A stretch of 64,000 bases of DNA, taken from contig NC_060207.1 of NCBI RefSeq assembly GCF_021130785.1, positions 194,733,501 to 194,797,500 of the forward strand, written 5' to 3'. Positions 52,501 through 64,000 of the stretch are shown here, piece after piece (within the stretch, counting starts at the first letter, position 1; each line of letters starts with the position of its first letter). A program made the translations under genes and the position numbers. This DNA comes from Homalodisca vitripennis. Lineage: Eukaryota > Arthropoda > Insecta > Hemiptera > Cicadellidae. Under the pieces are notes generated by a model. That model ran no database searches. It was given only the letters and a program-made list of their open reading frames with translations, and was not told the origin of the DNA.

Positions 52501-53487
52501 TAGACTTTAGTAAGACTAACAAATACACCAAATTTGAATTTCATACCATGTGTTGCTAAAAATATAATTTCATTTCTAAAAATACACTGACTGGCAAAAA
52601 AGTAATTTAGAATACTACTATACATTTCATAACATTTAATGTATATTTAACCCTATACGTTCTATTATAAGGTATAATTTTATGTATTAAAAAACACGAA
52701 CAGATAGAAAACCCATCAGGTTTACACATTTTAATAATATAATTTTTTTTTTTATTTTGACCAAATAAATTATGTGGTGATGTTTGATTCAGTAAGTTCG
52801 GGACACCCTGCATAATGGCAGGGTCTTTCCCAGTTGGCCAGCCTGTGCCACGAGTAGACAGAAATAGAATCCAGATCGTAAAACTCGCAAACTTTTTCAT
52901 ATTCGTATTTTAAGGGCTGGAGGGAGAACATTTGACGCAGGGGTGGCTCATAGCCCAACACTCCCACTGAGTCACGGACTTTTTATGATGAGGATTTTAC
53001 GAGGATAGCCATGCATTATTACAGTGGTGTAAGTTATAAATTAATCTCATACATAAGTAAGTTGGCCTTTTTTTAGGTTATATTGAAGTTTTAAGACAAG
53101 CTACTCTTTTTAATTAACTTTATAATTCCACTATGTTTAGCAGTACACTGTTAAAGGAATACAATGCAAAATTGAGCAGCGAGAATGAGGTTTTCAAATT
53201 ATACCTCTTTAAATGTATTTAAAATTAATCCGAGATTATATTTCATCTATTAAAAAAACTACTTTGATGGTTATATAGAATCTCATTTGTAATCACGTGT
53301 TTTCAGTCGTGTACTCATCATATCAGCATCAACAGAACGAAGGATGTTCAGACGACCAGCGTCGGTTTTGAAAAAGTCGAACCTACTGGACTCACACACT
53401 GCACTGGCAGACAAAAGTAATATCACTGGAACCAGTGACCAGTCTTATCTAAAGTAATCTCGGACTAACGCGACCCCCTACAATTGG
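52501..53487. other. Mixed sequence upstream of the 71-bp array
   Basis: Two overlapping minus-strand frames (52607-52967) contain readable sequence (GYEPPLRQMFSLQPLKYEYE) with no family I recognise. They may be a repeat-derived fragment. Otherwise nothing is supported. Confidence 0.3.
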
Positions 53488-54016
53488 CCAACGCTATAAA
53501 ACTCAACAAGTACCAGGAAGTTGAGTAAGTAAACTGTTAGACTGATTGGGCAATGCAATTAACGTAATAAAACTCAACAAGAACTAGAAAGTTGAGTAAG
53601 TAAACTGTTAGACTGATTGGGCAATGCAATTAACGCAATACAACTCAACAAGAACTAGAAAGTTGAGTAAATAAACTGTTAGACTGATTGGGCAATGCAA
53701 TTAACGCAATAAAACTCAACAAGAACTAGAAAGTTGAGTAAGTAAACTGTTAGACTGATTGGGCAATGCAATTAACGCAATAAAACTCAACAAGAACTAG
53801 AAAGTTGAGTAAGTAAACTGTTAGACTGATTGGGCAATGCAATTAACGCAATAAAACTCAACAAGAACTAGAAAGTTGAGTAAGTAAACTGTTAGACTGA
53901 TTGGGCAATGCAATTAACGCAATAAAACTCAACAAGAACTAGAAAGTTGAGTGAGTAAACTGTTAGATTGATTGGGCAATACAATTAACGCAATGCAACT
54001 CAACAAGAACTAGAGA
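53488..54016. repeat. 71-bp tandem array, ~7.4 copies
   Basis: GTTGAGTAAGTAAACTGTTA recurs at 53520, 53591, 53662, 53733, 53804, 53875 and 53946, exactly 71 bp apart. Middle copies are nearly identical, while the first and last are more diverged. Each unit contains AACTCAACAAG and GTTGAGT, which can pair, so the array can form repeated hairpins. Confidence 0.97.
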
Positions 54017-54361
54017 CTAGTAAGTAGAATGGTAGCCTATCATTTGACAATAACCAAAAAAGGGACCCGCAATGAAATTACAACTAAATAAAAATATTTT
54101 AATACGATAATGATGGCATGTCATTGGACACCAATATTTTAACTGGAAGTAGAATTTTATTCTGGTCTTTAGCGGAAATAAGGAAGAGCTTAGAGATTAT
54201 ACTGTTGGTCAGTTGATCACATATGCTGTCAATAATTACTGCAGCTCGTTCTAGCTTGTTTTGATTCGCCAGAACTCGTACTGAGTGTTATCCACGAGAA
54301 CAAAAAGCGTCGAAAGTTGGCGGACGATGTTGGAGGATCTGCAGCTGTAGGAGGAACGGCG

Positions 54362-54571
54362 ATGTTCACAAACAGTGTTTGGTGTGGTCGTTATCCCTAT
54401 AATAGCGTGTACAATGTCAGTGCGAGTGCGGGTGGATGCGCGTGTGGAGGAGGATATCGACCGTCACCGCCGCCGCCGGGCCGGCGCGTTGTTCGTGCTA
54501 ACCTCACTCAGTCCAGTCTGAGCCTACTAGTGCCTGGTGTCAGCCCGCCCTCCTCTACACTCTACATTCCT
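54362..54571 (+). CDS. Candidate first coding exon of an unidentified gene
   Basis: A GC-rich island contains an open frame (open from 54236) with its first ATG at 54362. It gives exactly 70 codons to a strong donor CCT|GTAAGTTT at 54572. The product is Gly/Ser/Pro-rich: MFTNSVWCGRYPYNSV, a GGCACGGGYRPSPPPPGRR stretch, then VRANLTQSSLSLLVPG. This looks like a disordered N-terminus rather than a catalytic domain. No signal peptide or membrane segment is evident. CpG content is high relative to the window, as at many first exons. No following exon was recognised before position 64000, so it rests on composition, frame and donor only. Confidence 0.45.
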
Positions 54572-56549
54572 GTAAGTTTACACAGTGTTTAGTACAGCTA
54601 TCTAGTTCTCGTACACTCACTACGGCAGAAAGTAAAAGACGCTTTTTGTTAACGTCATCAAAGCGTTCGACCCGTGAATTACACATCACTACTTACAGTA
54701 ATGTCTTAGAGAAGAGGTCCTGGATTTTCACCTCTTGTCAGCGCGTTTAGGTTGTGTAAGATCAATCTTGAAATGTAATTCAATCCAAATGATTTTCTCG
54801 TTATATGCATTATGTTTCACAAGCTTAGCTAGTCAAAGTCGAAGTATATTTTTTAAGTTAACCAATACAAGATACGTTTTGTTTTTAAATCCGCACGTAC
54901 ATATTAAGCATACGCTATTTATATCGTGATTTATTAGTATATAATACTCCTTCCTAAAAAAGGCATCTTATTTTTGGCAAAAAACTGACGTAATTTTTCT
55001 TTATTTATACTGGGTAAGGGAAAGGTAACGTCCTAATTGGCATCCCCTTTGCGCTCCGATTTAAACTCCAAGTGAGGTCTTGCTCTGTTTTCTAACACAG
55101 CAAAGAGGGTTTTGTTTTTTTCTGACTGGACTCTAAATAGCATTTGTAACACGTTATTTCAACAAAGGGCAAAAAAGTTATGTAAATTATAATTAAACCT
55201 TCAATATCCCAAGGAATTTTTCTATTGCACTATTTCTGTATCCTGAAATTGAAAAAATTCTTGCTTTGTTTTGAGATCCCCTCCCACTTCTATGGCGACC
55301 ATATTTCAGTGTCATAGTACTGAACGGATTCTGCTTTAGAAACGGATATTGTGAGGCACACCCGGAGGCTGTAGACCCGATAGATACGGCCGATACTGAA
55401 GTACACATAACGGAAACGCCAACACGACGACTGTTGTTTTTTGGAAAAGAAATGTGTGTACGCGAAGGTTAATTAATAATATATATAATTAATAATGTGT
55501 ATAAATCTTAGTTAATTATTATGACTCCATAAAATGTGTAACTAAAAACAGCGTATAAACTTAGGATACCTTCTTTTAAAACAGAATATTTACATTTTAC
55601 TGCTAGGGGAATCTCACAAAATTATACAGATTGAAATTTCTGAAGTTGCAAAAGACTACTTCTAATTTGTAGGACAGCAATAGAAACTTATACAGGATGG
55701 ATTTTAAACAGATTAATCCTGATCAGTATACATGTATTGTTATTTAATTGTATAAAAACTTGTTTTGGTAGATTTGAAAGAAAGCGTTTAATGTTATGAG
55801 AAAAAACTATGGCGGCAAAGCAACTGCTTTAGTGATAACTGGTGAGATTAATTTTGTAGGAAATAAACTACTGTACAAGAATTTAAGGCAACATGTATTT
55901 TAGAGGAATATATTTAATAAATAAATAATGTATTAATTACATGACGCCTGAATTGTGGTGTCGCAAAAAACTAGATATAGCCAGCAAAGAGTTTACAAAG
56001 GATTACAATTATTGACCTTCTAGGAGGATGGCCTTTGGGAGTAGTTCCACCATGGCAGGCTTCTGTGATCCTTACCAGTTAGTGAACTGGCAACTAGTGT
56101 GTAACGTTCGCTGGGATCTGGATAATATGGATACGGTTTTATGTAAAACAGAAATACTGCTCCTTAGATTTAGAACATTTGGTGAGAGTGAGAATATTGT
56201 TAATTTTCATACAGTTTCTAAATGACGGAAAACTGTCATTGTGTAAACACAGTCATTAAACGATACATAAGAATCGAGCTTAAAAATACAAGAATCACAA
56301 ACAAACTGGACAATCTGAGTTTGATTTAAACTTCAGAATGATTCTTTATGTTTAGTTGTTTAGTTTAGTTAATTGATAACCGGATTTGTTTGTCTACAAT
56401 TGAAGCAATTGATATACTTGTGTACTATTGTTGAAGCGAACACGAGCGACGTTCTAAGAGATAATCCTGATAGCGTGGTGATGGCTGGAGAATGCAGGAA
56501 CTATCCTTGAATATCTCCAACGTCATTGGTCTGCAACTCGCACTGCAAA
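54572..56549. other. Non-coding stretch downstream of the candidate exon
   Basis: Probably intron if the 54362 exon is real. The minus-strand frame 55193-55408 and the plus-strand frame 56028-56225 have no recognisable motifs. Confidence 0.3.
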
Positions 56550-56559
56550 GAAATAGTGA

Positions 56560-56567
56560 TGACGTCA
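56560..56567. promoter_or_regulatory. Perfect CRE-type palindrome TGACGTCA
   Basis: TGACGTCA sits in a locally GC-richer stretch (56430-56720), flanked by TGATGACGTCATAGTGACATCA. It matches a CREB/ATF consensus, but no adjacent gene start was identified. It may be chance. Confidence 0.25.
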
Positions 56568-56719
56568 TAGTGACATCATCTCGCCCACTTGCCCCCGTCA
56601 TACCTGAGTGGCGGCGGCAGACCTCCTCTCCCTGACCTTTCCTTTTCGAGCCGGGTCTCGGCATGGTTCTCTTGTTCAGCGGTTGAGGCTGAGAGCTCTG
56701 CCGCTAACACTGGCTCACA

Positions 56720-57530
56720 GCACTGAGACTTTAACGTTTGAGAACTTGTTGCTCTATTGCAATTTCTCATGGGCATTGATTGATATTATTATGACGTATT
56801 TTAAATGTGGTCTAAAAACGAAAAAGTGTTTTAAATTTGAACGTAAAATCTCATGTAAATCAACTTAATTTTAAAACATTTCCAAAAACTGAAAAGTTAG
56901 AACAATAACAAGAAATATCTGAGGTGTATTAAGCTGGACTGTTGGTTCACGGAATAATTGAAAATTAATTTACTCAGGTATTTTTGTCGGCCTTTAAGAT
57001 GGTGCAGGAAAATGTATTTTCTTATATCGAACATTTTATTGGTTTGGTATTTTCATTTATAAATGTCAGTTTTTGTGTCGAAAATTCATATTAGGTCTAT
57101 TTTATTAGCATACTTCCTTTTTTACCAGACGAGACGGTGTTAAATTACAGAGAATGTTATTTCATTTTTTTGTCCTAATATGTCATTGGATGTGTCCAAT
57201 TTAAACTTTTGTCTATAGACATTCCATTGTTTTTCTACATAACTGCAATGTGTTTCCAATATTTGAGCATTAAAAAAAAAATAAAAACTGTAAAATATTT
57301 GTCGAAAAACAGAAAATAATATTGGTAATTCAAAAATACAATTTAATGTTTATATAAATCATACATTTCAAACCAAACATTATAGTACAAAGGTATAAAT
57401 AATAAATATCTTACAGATACGAATACCAGCCCGAGTTATCTTTTTTTCTAATCCACCGAACATTAAAAACATCGATTCACCAATACCACTATGCATTTGT
57501 AATATCAGAGAAAGTATAAAGGACTGGGCA
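56720..57530. other. AT-rich non-coding stretch
   Basis: I see nothing supportable here. Confidence 0.4.
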
Positions 57531-57534
57531 AACA

Positions 57535-59560
57535 TACGCGTCCTAATCAGAAATTCTTCCTGTCCGATGACTCACTTGGGAGATACAACGAATCTTCTCA
57601 AGGGCGTATTATTAATATATTCCCAAGCCTTCAATCCGGACAGTCCAGTGCTGTTCCATAGTCATTACACGTTACTGGCGTGTTATTTGCAGGGTGCCTC
57701 TCGAGCGGTTGTCAACAAATTGTGGGAATGATACACAAGTACTAAGTTGGAAATGATTTCCCTCTGATGACTCACGTGGGAGACACATGTAGTCTTTTCA
57801 AGGGCGTATCATTAATATGTTCCCAATCGTTTAATCCGGACAGCGCAGTGATGTTACATAGTGATGACACGCTAATTGGCACGTTATTTGTAGCATGCTT
57901 TGCGAGAGCTTGTCCACAATTTTTAAGAATGATACAAAAGTACTAAGTTGGAAATGATTTCCGTCTGATGACTCACGTGGGAGACACATCGAGTCTTTTC
58001 AAGGGCGTATCATTAATATGTTCCCAATCGTTTAATCCGGACAGCCCAGTGCTGTTACATAGTGATGGCACGCTAATTGGCGCGTTGGTTACAGCGTGCT
58101 TCGCGAGAGCTCATCAAATTTTGGGTAAAAGTAGTACGCCCTAAGTAGTAGTCTAATAAAAGTAGTAAGTTAGAAATGTTTTCCGTGTGATGACTCAAGT
58201 GGGAGACAACAAGATTTCCGTAAAGGCGTATCATTTATACGTATCGAATCCTTCAATTCGGACAGTCCAGTGATGCAACATAATGATGACACGTTATTGG
58301 TCTGTTAACTGCAAGGTGCTTTGCGAGAGCTCGTTAACAACTTTTGGGAGTGATACACAAGTCCTGAGTTAGAAATGCCTCCTGTCCGATACTCACCTGC
58401 GGAACACTACGAGTATTCTCAAGGGTATCCTAAATCTGTCACCAAACCTTAAATCCGGATAGTCTACTACGGTTGATAGTGATGGCAAGTTATTGGCTTG
58501 TTATTTGTAACATGCTTCGCGAAAGCTCGTCAACAACTTGTGGGAATGACATAAGTCCTAAGTACTCACGTGGGAGACACAACGCGTATTCTCAAGGGTG
58601 TATAATAAATCTGTCATAAAACCTTAAATCCGAATAGTCTATTACTGTTGCATAGTGATGGCAAGTTATTGGCTTGTTATTTGAACAACCTTCACGAGAG
58701 CTCGTCAACAACTTGCGGGAATGACGTAAGTCCTAAGTCAGAAATGATTTCCGTCTGATGACTCACGTGGGTGAGACAAGTCTTCTTAAGGATGTATCAT
58801 CAATTTGTCACCAAACATTTAATCCAGATAGTCTATTACTGTTGCATAGTGATGGCAAGTTATTGGCTTGTTATTTGTAACAACCTTCACGAGAGCTCGT
58901 CAACAACTTGTGGGAATGACATAAGTCCTAAGTCAGAAATTATTTCCGTCTGATGGCTCACGTGGGAGACACAACGCGTATTCTCAAAGATGTATCATCA
59001 ATTTGTCACCAAACATTTAATGCAGATAGTCTATTACTGTTGCATAGTGATGGCAAGTTATTGGCTTGTTATTTGTAACAACCTTCACGGGAGCTCGTCA
59101 ACAACTTGTGGGAATGAGATAAGTCCTAAGTCAGAAATGATTTCCGTCTGATGACTCACGTGGGTGAGACAAGTATTCTTAAGGATGTATCATCAATTTG
59201 TCACGAAACATTTAATCCAGATAGTCTATTAATGTTGCATAGTGATGGCAAGTTATTGGCTTGTTATTTGTAACATGCTTCACGAGAGCTCGTCAACAAC
59301 TTGTGGGAATGACATAAGTCCTAAGTCAGAAATGATTTCCGCCTGATGATTCACTTGGGAGACACAATGGGTCTTCTCAAGGGCGTATCATTAATCGGGT
59401 CCCAAGCCTTTAATCCGGACTGTCCAGTGCTGTTGCATAGTGATGGCACGCTAATTGGCCTGTTATTTGCAGGGTGCTTTGCGGGAGCTCGTCAACAACT
59501 TCTTAGAATGATTGTAGACACAAGTACAAGGAATGAGGTTCGTGTAACTCACGTTGTATT
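57535..59560. repeat. Ten-copy tandem array, ~198-bp unit
   Basis: The word TGATGACTCACGTGGGAGAC recurs with variation at ~57571, 57771, 57972, 58194, 58392, 58565, 58762, 58957, 59155 and 59350, so spacing is 173-222 bp. Other shared words are TTTAATCCGGACAGTCCAGT, CATAGTGATGGCA and GAGAGCTCGTCAACAACTTG. Outer copies resemble each other (GCAGGGTGCTT) more than inner ones. The last copy is open for 75 residues (59346-59573), but the frame is not kept in other copies. Confidence 0.95.
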
Positions 59561-59574
59561 TTGCCTTGTTTAGC

Positions 59575-61497
59575 GTCTGTCTGTCGCCCTTAAAAATTCA
59601 TAACTCCGAAATGTTTTAAGATGTAGCATTGCTATTTTTATCTTGATAGAACTTTTAAACGTACTGTTAATACAATCATTAGTTCAAAATTGTGGCCATT
59701 TAAACTTTGTCATGTCAACTTTACGAAACCCGATGTAAGAAAAAAAAAAAAAACGGAAAACATTATCTCATTTGTTACAATCGGACGCAAAATAACTCGG
59801 AGATCCTTATTTTTATTGTTACAGTTCAAACGTAAATTGAATGTGCATTTATTTTTACCCGGTTACATTAGGTTATAGCCTATCAATATAAATAATCATG
59901 CCAAATGTCAACACTATTATTTAGAAACAGTTTTGGATTTATGATTTAATAACGGTACAGACAAGCCTATGTTAATTAAAGTAAATTATAACGTAAGTTA
60001 TTTGGAAACGCATTGTGTGTATTATAATCTAACAACAATTAACATTTTAACATTATAAAATAAAAAGTGATTTAGCACGAAGATAAAACAAACTAGAACC
60101 GTCAATAATGACAAAGTGTACTGTTCTTGTACATGAAACTATGTACCATAACATTCCTATGTAAAGATTTATCCATACTAAAGAGTCAGGTTTAAAAATA
60201 TAGGACGAATACACATGAGTTGTTTAGTCTCTGATTAGTAACAAACAAAATTTAATTTACCAGTTATCAAAACACGAAGCTGATGAACTAGATCGAGATG
60301 CAGTTCAAACAGAATCCTGAACTATATTCCAAAAGGGTCGGAAAGTGAATTGTTTAAGGTTGGAAGGTTCCTACTCGCTACTGTGGAGAACTATTTACCG
60401 AGTAAAGTGGTGAGCTAAAGGACTTAACAATTCCACGGACGGTTGTAAGTTCTAATGTTGCAGTTTCAGCGACACGAGTGGAATCTACCTCGTTTGGAAT
60501 TCAAGGGCGCTGATATCTTCAGGTCTTTTAAGGTGGAGCAAGCAGTTTCGGTTGGGGAAATTTGTTTAACGTTTAAGTTAAATATTGTTTAGAATTTTTC
60601 TGGAAACAAATTAAATTTATTAGTATATCTCGAGAAGATGTAAGCATTTTAACAAACATTAGGGAATTTGATAATCAGACACAAAAGGTTGTTGAATGTA
60701 AGCATATACTCGTATATTTTTAATGTATTAACCAATTTGATTTCCATAAATATTTTTTTTATTTTAAAAAGATGCAATTTTCTAAAATTACATTTAATAA
60801 AAAACTTGCATTTCATTACGTTATCAATGATAAATAATACTGTAAAAACGATTCCTACTTTGAATTCCTGTAATTCATTCCTCATGGCTTGATGAAAAAA
60901 ATGTAAATTTGTCTGTATTCCGGGAACTTATATTAAATGGGGCATGACTTTAAAATGAAAGTATCCCAACCTGAAACCGATTGTCTTTAATTTAAAAAAA
61001 TGTTTTACTCACAACCCTTCAAGATACCTTTTTTCAATGCAAAATAAATAGAAAATATTCTAGTTACTCAAAGAGGAATTTTAGACTTATACAGTAGTAT
61101 TTGTTTATGGGTATCTTGTAATTAGGCTTACAGAAAATGGATGAAGATATCGATATAAACTTTTACAATGTGTACTTGAAAAATTACTGAAGGTATGACA
61201 CATACACGCTTTCCTTGAGAATTAGTGTATTAACCTTGAGTTTTCTTAAATTAAGTTTGATTAAAAATAATGTCCTGCTGTTGTAAATCGGTAAGCAACA
61301 TGTTATTTTCCGAAGTTATAAATCATGTTCATGTTGTAATCATTCACATCTTCATATTAGGCTGGTTTTTATTAGATTAATAACTGAAGAAAATAACGTT
61401 CTTAACGATATGTAATGTTAGAAAATTATATGTTTAGAAACAAAATATTACTCAAGGAAATTGTAATTTTTATAAATATGAAAGATTTATATTGTCA
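59575..61497. other. AT-rich non-coding stretch
   Basis: No gene or defined repeat is supported. Confidence 0.4.
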
Positions 61498-61575
61498 CTT
61501 TCGTATAAATTTCATATTCTTACCTTTCGTATAAATTTCATATTCTTACCTTTCGTATAAATTTCATATTCTTAT
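61498..61575. repeat. 26-bp unit repeated three times
   Basis: CTTTCGTATAAATTTCATAT followed by TCTTAC occurs three times head to tail (61498, 61524, 61550), with one change in the last copy. Confidence 0.97.
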
Positions 61576-62469
61576 CTTCAGCTGTTATTCTGGGGGTTTG
61601 ATCACGACATACCCCGAATTGGACCTTAAGTGTTCAAAACTCCTCGAAGTATGACCTCGCCTTTTTCTTGCATTCAATAATAGTACATTAACGAGCTGTG
61701 GCCAAGTAATGTTTTAACATATTCTAAAAAGTAACCCTTATATTGCGCCATCTTAAAATTTACCTACACGGGCAAGATGACCACCATAGAAACGTGAGCT
61801 GCGCGATATCGTTTACCCCACTTGTGGGAGTTGGGTAAATATAAGGGAGCTTTATGGGTACCCTTGCTATTCATACGTTGGTGGGTACTTATTTCCTCAT
61901 CTAATTCTATGTTTCTGAATTTTGTCTGTGTTGCTGACACAAAATTGTACTGGCGGCTCGACAAAACTAACAACCGGCTTAATTCTGCGATGTAAGCCGA
62001 TATTAAAGTGCCTTAAGTACGCACAAAATACAAATATGCAGTATTTTATGTTTAGTGAGCCATACAATAAACTTGTTACTTGATTCAAAGTTTCGTTTTA
62101 AAACGGTAGATATTACTATCGATAAGCATTTCTTTGGAAGTTATCACAAATGTTGTAAATTCTACTTAACTTTTGACAATTTTACGCAACATTCACGAGT
62201 ATATTGGTGTGTGGCAGTTTCATATCAAGGGGAAATCCATCGACCAACATGTGGTTAATAGACAAATAATCTACTGACATTTTTCCAGTATTACACAAGC
62301 AGCTCATCCGGTTTCAACATGTAAAACCCCAACGTTGTGTTTTAGGACGTTATTTTCGCTAAAAATAACAGGCGGCCTGCGCATAGAACGTCTCGTAGGT
62401 TTGCTCAAAATCCCAACGTCCTTCACGTGAGACGGATGTATCTTTTTTATTGGCTGTCGATGTATTCTG
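61576..62469. other. Non-coding stretch
   Basis: No gene is supported. Minus-strand frames at 61764-62088 show no motif. Confidence 0.35.
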
Positions 62470-62840
62470 AAGGTCAAAACCCGTACGTAGTCTTCTACAA
62501 AGGTAATAGACTGCATTTTACTTATAAAACGAAAATTGTGAGGAAGTATCAATTATTGCTCTCCATGTAATGCAAAGGCAAAAACTCGTTATATTTTACA
62601 AAGCAAGCTAATGGACTGCATTTTACTTATAAAACGAACATTATGGGGAAATATCAATAGCTCTCCATGTAATCCAAAAGCAAAAACTCGTTATCTTTTA
62701 CAAAGCAAGCTAATGGACTGCATTTTACTTATAAAACGGACATTGTGAGGAAATATCAATTGCTCTCCATGTAATCCAAAAGCAAAAACTCGTAGTCTTC
62801 TACAAAAGCCAATAAACTGTAGATTACTTACAAAACAATT
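62470..62840. repeat. ~102-bp tandem array, ~3.5 copies
   Basis: CTGCATTTTACTTATAAAAC recurs at 62511, 62616 and 62718, and in diverged form at 62817. Intervening words GCTCTCCATGTAAT and GCAAAAACTCGT are shared. Spacing is 99-105 bp. Confidence 0.93.
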
Positions 62841-63505
62841 CTGAGGAGGAGATCAGATTGCAGATCTTGAAACGTAGCGTTTCTGTTGTTTTATTTCATT
62901 GCCAATGGCAAAAGTCCGAAAATCACCTCACCGTAAAAAATTGCTAGCCTATTTTGGTAATTACAAGAGTACTCATCTCTGAAAAGTATGCCTGTAAATT
63001 ATCATTACTGCTATTTTCGGTTGTATACAGTGATTTTTAATTTATTACAAAGGCCTAAAAACTCTCCGCTCGTTTTCCGCTAGAGACTAAGTAAGCTGAT
63101 AAACAAAATCTAGAAATAGAAGCAGTGTTTATGACACATCACATTTTGATATCAACAATAATAAACCAATATAGTGATTCCGAGATAACAGCTGCAATGC
63201 GATAGTGGAACGAATGTCTCTGCAGGGTTGACCGATAAGAAACCAGTGGAACGTAACAACATCATAATGCCCCCTTTCTTATCTGTCGAGTAAACATCGT
63301 AACTGTGTACTTGATTGTTATAATGATTGGGGGCGTTCGTGTAGACGTTCTTAGACAATTAATTATTCACTAAATCACAGTCTCGATGATAGTGGTAGTG
63401 ATTAGCTTTAGGGAATAACTTACCACTCGTCTGTTAATTGACGTACTTTTTTATAGTAACTCCGTAACCCTTTTCTTTCTACTCCAATAATAATTTGTAT
63501 AACTT
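62841..63505. other. Non-coding stretch
   Basis: I see nothing supportable here. Confidence 0.4.
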
Positions 63506-63967
63506 CAGGGATGCTACAGGTCAGGGAAATCAGGGAAGTCAGGGAAAAGTCAGGGAAAAAAAACAGGACTGGAAATCAGGGAAAAGTCAGGGAATCCGGT
63601 CTCAAGTCAGGGAAAAGTCAGGGAATTTCGACGTTGGTCAGGGAAAAATATAAAATCCCTTTACACAAATAAACTTACTGCCGCCGCGCCGAGTCCAAGC
63701 CTGCAGACGACGCGGCGCATATTTTACTTCTGTGTTGTAAAAGATCATTTAAGTCAATCTTTTTGTACGTATTAAACTGTGTTCACTTTATTTTTTGCTT
63801 TTTTTATATTTGCCACCCTGTTAGCCTCAACACCGCTTTTTTTCACCCATTAATTGCCAAAAACCCTGGGGATTGCGTCGAAAAAAGTCAGGGAAAAATG
63901 AAAAATTTGGTCTGGAAATCAGGGAAAAGTCAGGGAATTTCATTATTGGGCTCCTGTAGCAACCCTG
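63506..63967. mobile_element. hAT-like non-autonomous element rich in GTCAGGGAAAA repeats
   Basis: The left end CAGGGATGCTACAGG and the complement of the right end CCTGTAGCAACCCTG match as inverted repeats (14 of 15). Both inner flanks consist of iterated TCAGGGAAAAG words in the same orientation (63520-63650 and 63887-63945). CAGGG-type termini fit hAT, but the 8-bp flanks TATAACTT and CATGAAAT do not match, so the superfamily is tentative. Confidence 0.55.
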
Positions 63968-64000
63968 CATGAAATTTAAAGTCACACTGAGGGTTCTTTT

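Noticed and set aside
52607..52967. Minus-strand frames with GYEPPLRQMF-like sequence as a gene
   Set aside because: The two frames overlap, no splice context or family was recognised, and the start is not supported.
55193..55408. Minus-strand 71-residue frame as a gene
   Set aside because: No recognisable motif, no supporting splice signals, and no neighbouring exon.
56425..56868. GC-richer open frames on both strands near 56.6 kb as a conserved exon
   Set aside because: The frames conflict with each other and none shows a family motif; only the CRE palindrome is noted.
59346..59573. 75-residue frame at the end of the 198-bp array as a protein
   Set aside because: It is one unit of the tandem array, and the frame is not maintained in the other nine copies.

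Overview
This is an AT-rich animal genomic window, almost certainly from an insect. The introns are long, splice sites are canonical, and there is a dense mixture of mariner, pogo, Merlin-like, CR1/Jockey-like, R1-like, Penelope-like and Gypsy-like elements. The combination looks most like a hemipteran or another insect with a large repeat-rich genome, but the sequence alone does not settle the species. No bacterial operon, CRISPR array or cluster of co-oriented genes is present.

The only host gene I identify firmly is adenylosuccinate synthetase (AdSS; purine biosynthesis, IMP to adenylosuccinate). It lies on the minus strand. Five coding exons (32451-32600, 20192-20294, 6682-6812, 5266-5414, 3105-3310) join with consistent phase into about 246 N-terminal residues. 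The remaining ~45% of the protein is not visible and should lie beyond position 1. Introns 1 and 2 are each 12-13 kb and are filled with transposon remains. The upstream flank (32601-32800) carries a GC box. A second gene may start at 54362 on the plus strand: a GC-rich open exon of exactly 70 codons ending at a strong splice donor. Its identity is unknown.

Layout by region. 1-3.1 kb: tandem duplication, a foldback hairpin, a tRNA-like SINE head and a TTAA-flanked piggyBac-like MITE. 3.1-6.8 kb: AdSS exons 5-3. 6.8-20 kb (intron 2): SINEs, a decayed CR1/Jockey-group retrotransposon (11.76-16.17 kb), a complete mariner with an intact transposase of DD41D spacing (17561-18887) and a dead mariner (19343-20070). 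20-32.5 kb (intron 1): a Penelope-like 3' end, a pogo/Tigger MITE with a perfect 53-bp inverted repeat, R1-like ORF2 and ORF1 fragments separated by two further MITEs. 33-42.9 kb: an element with 8-bp target duplications, a Gypsy integrase remnant, a second DD41D mariner split by a truncated Gypsy element, an inverted-repeat element, a Jockey-like reverse transcriptase tail and a Merlin-like MITE. 44.7-54 kb: more reverse transcriptase relics, a Penelope-like GIY-YIG tail, a ~118-bp tandem array and a 71-bp array. 54-64 kb: the candidate first exon, a ten-copy ~198-bp array, two short tandem arrays and a hAT-like element built from GTCAGGGAAAA repeats.

Nothing here amounts to a novel multi-gene system. 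The most notable items are the intact DD41D mariner and its nested relative, a Merlin-type MITE with perfect 8-bp duplications, two Penelope-like 3' ends sharing a hammerhead-core-like fold, and several structured inverted or tandem repeats.
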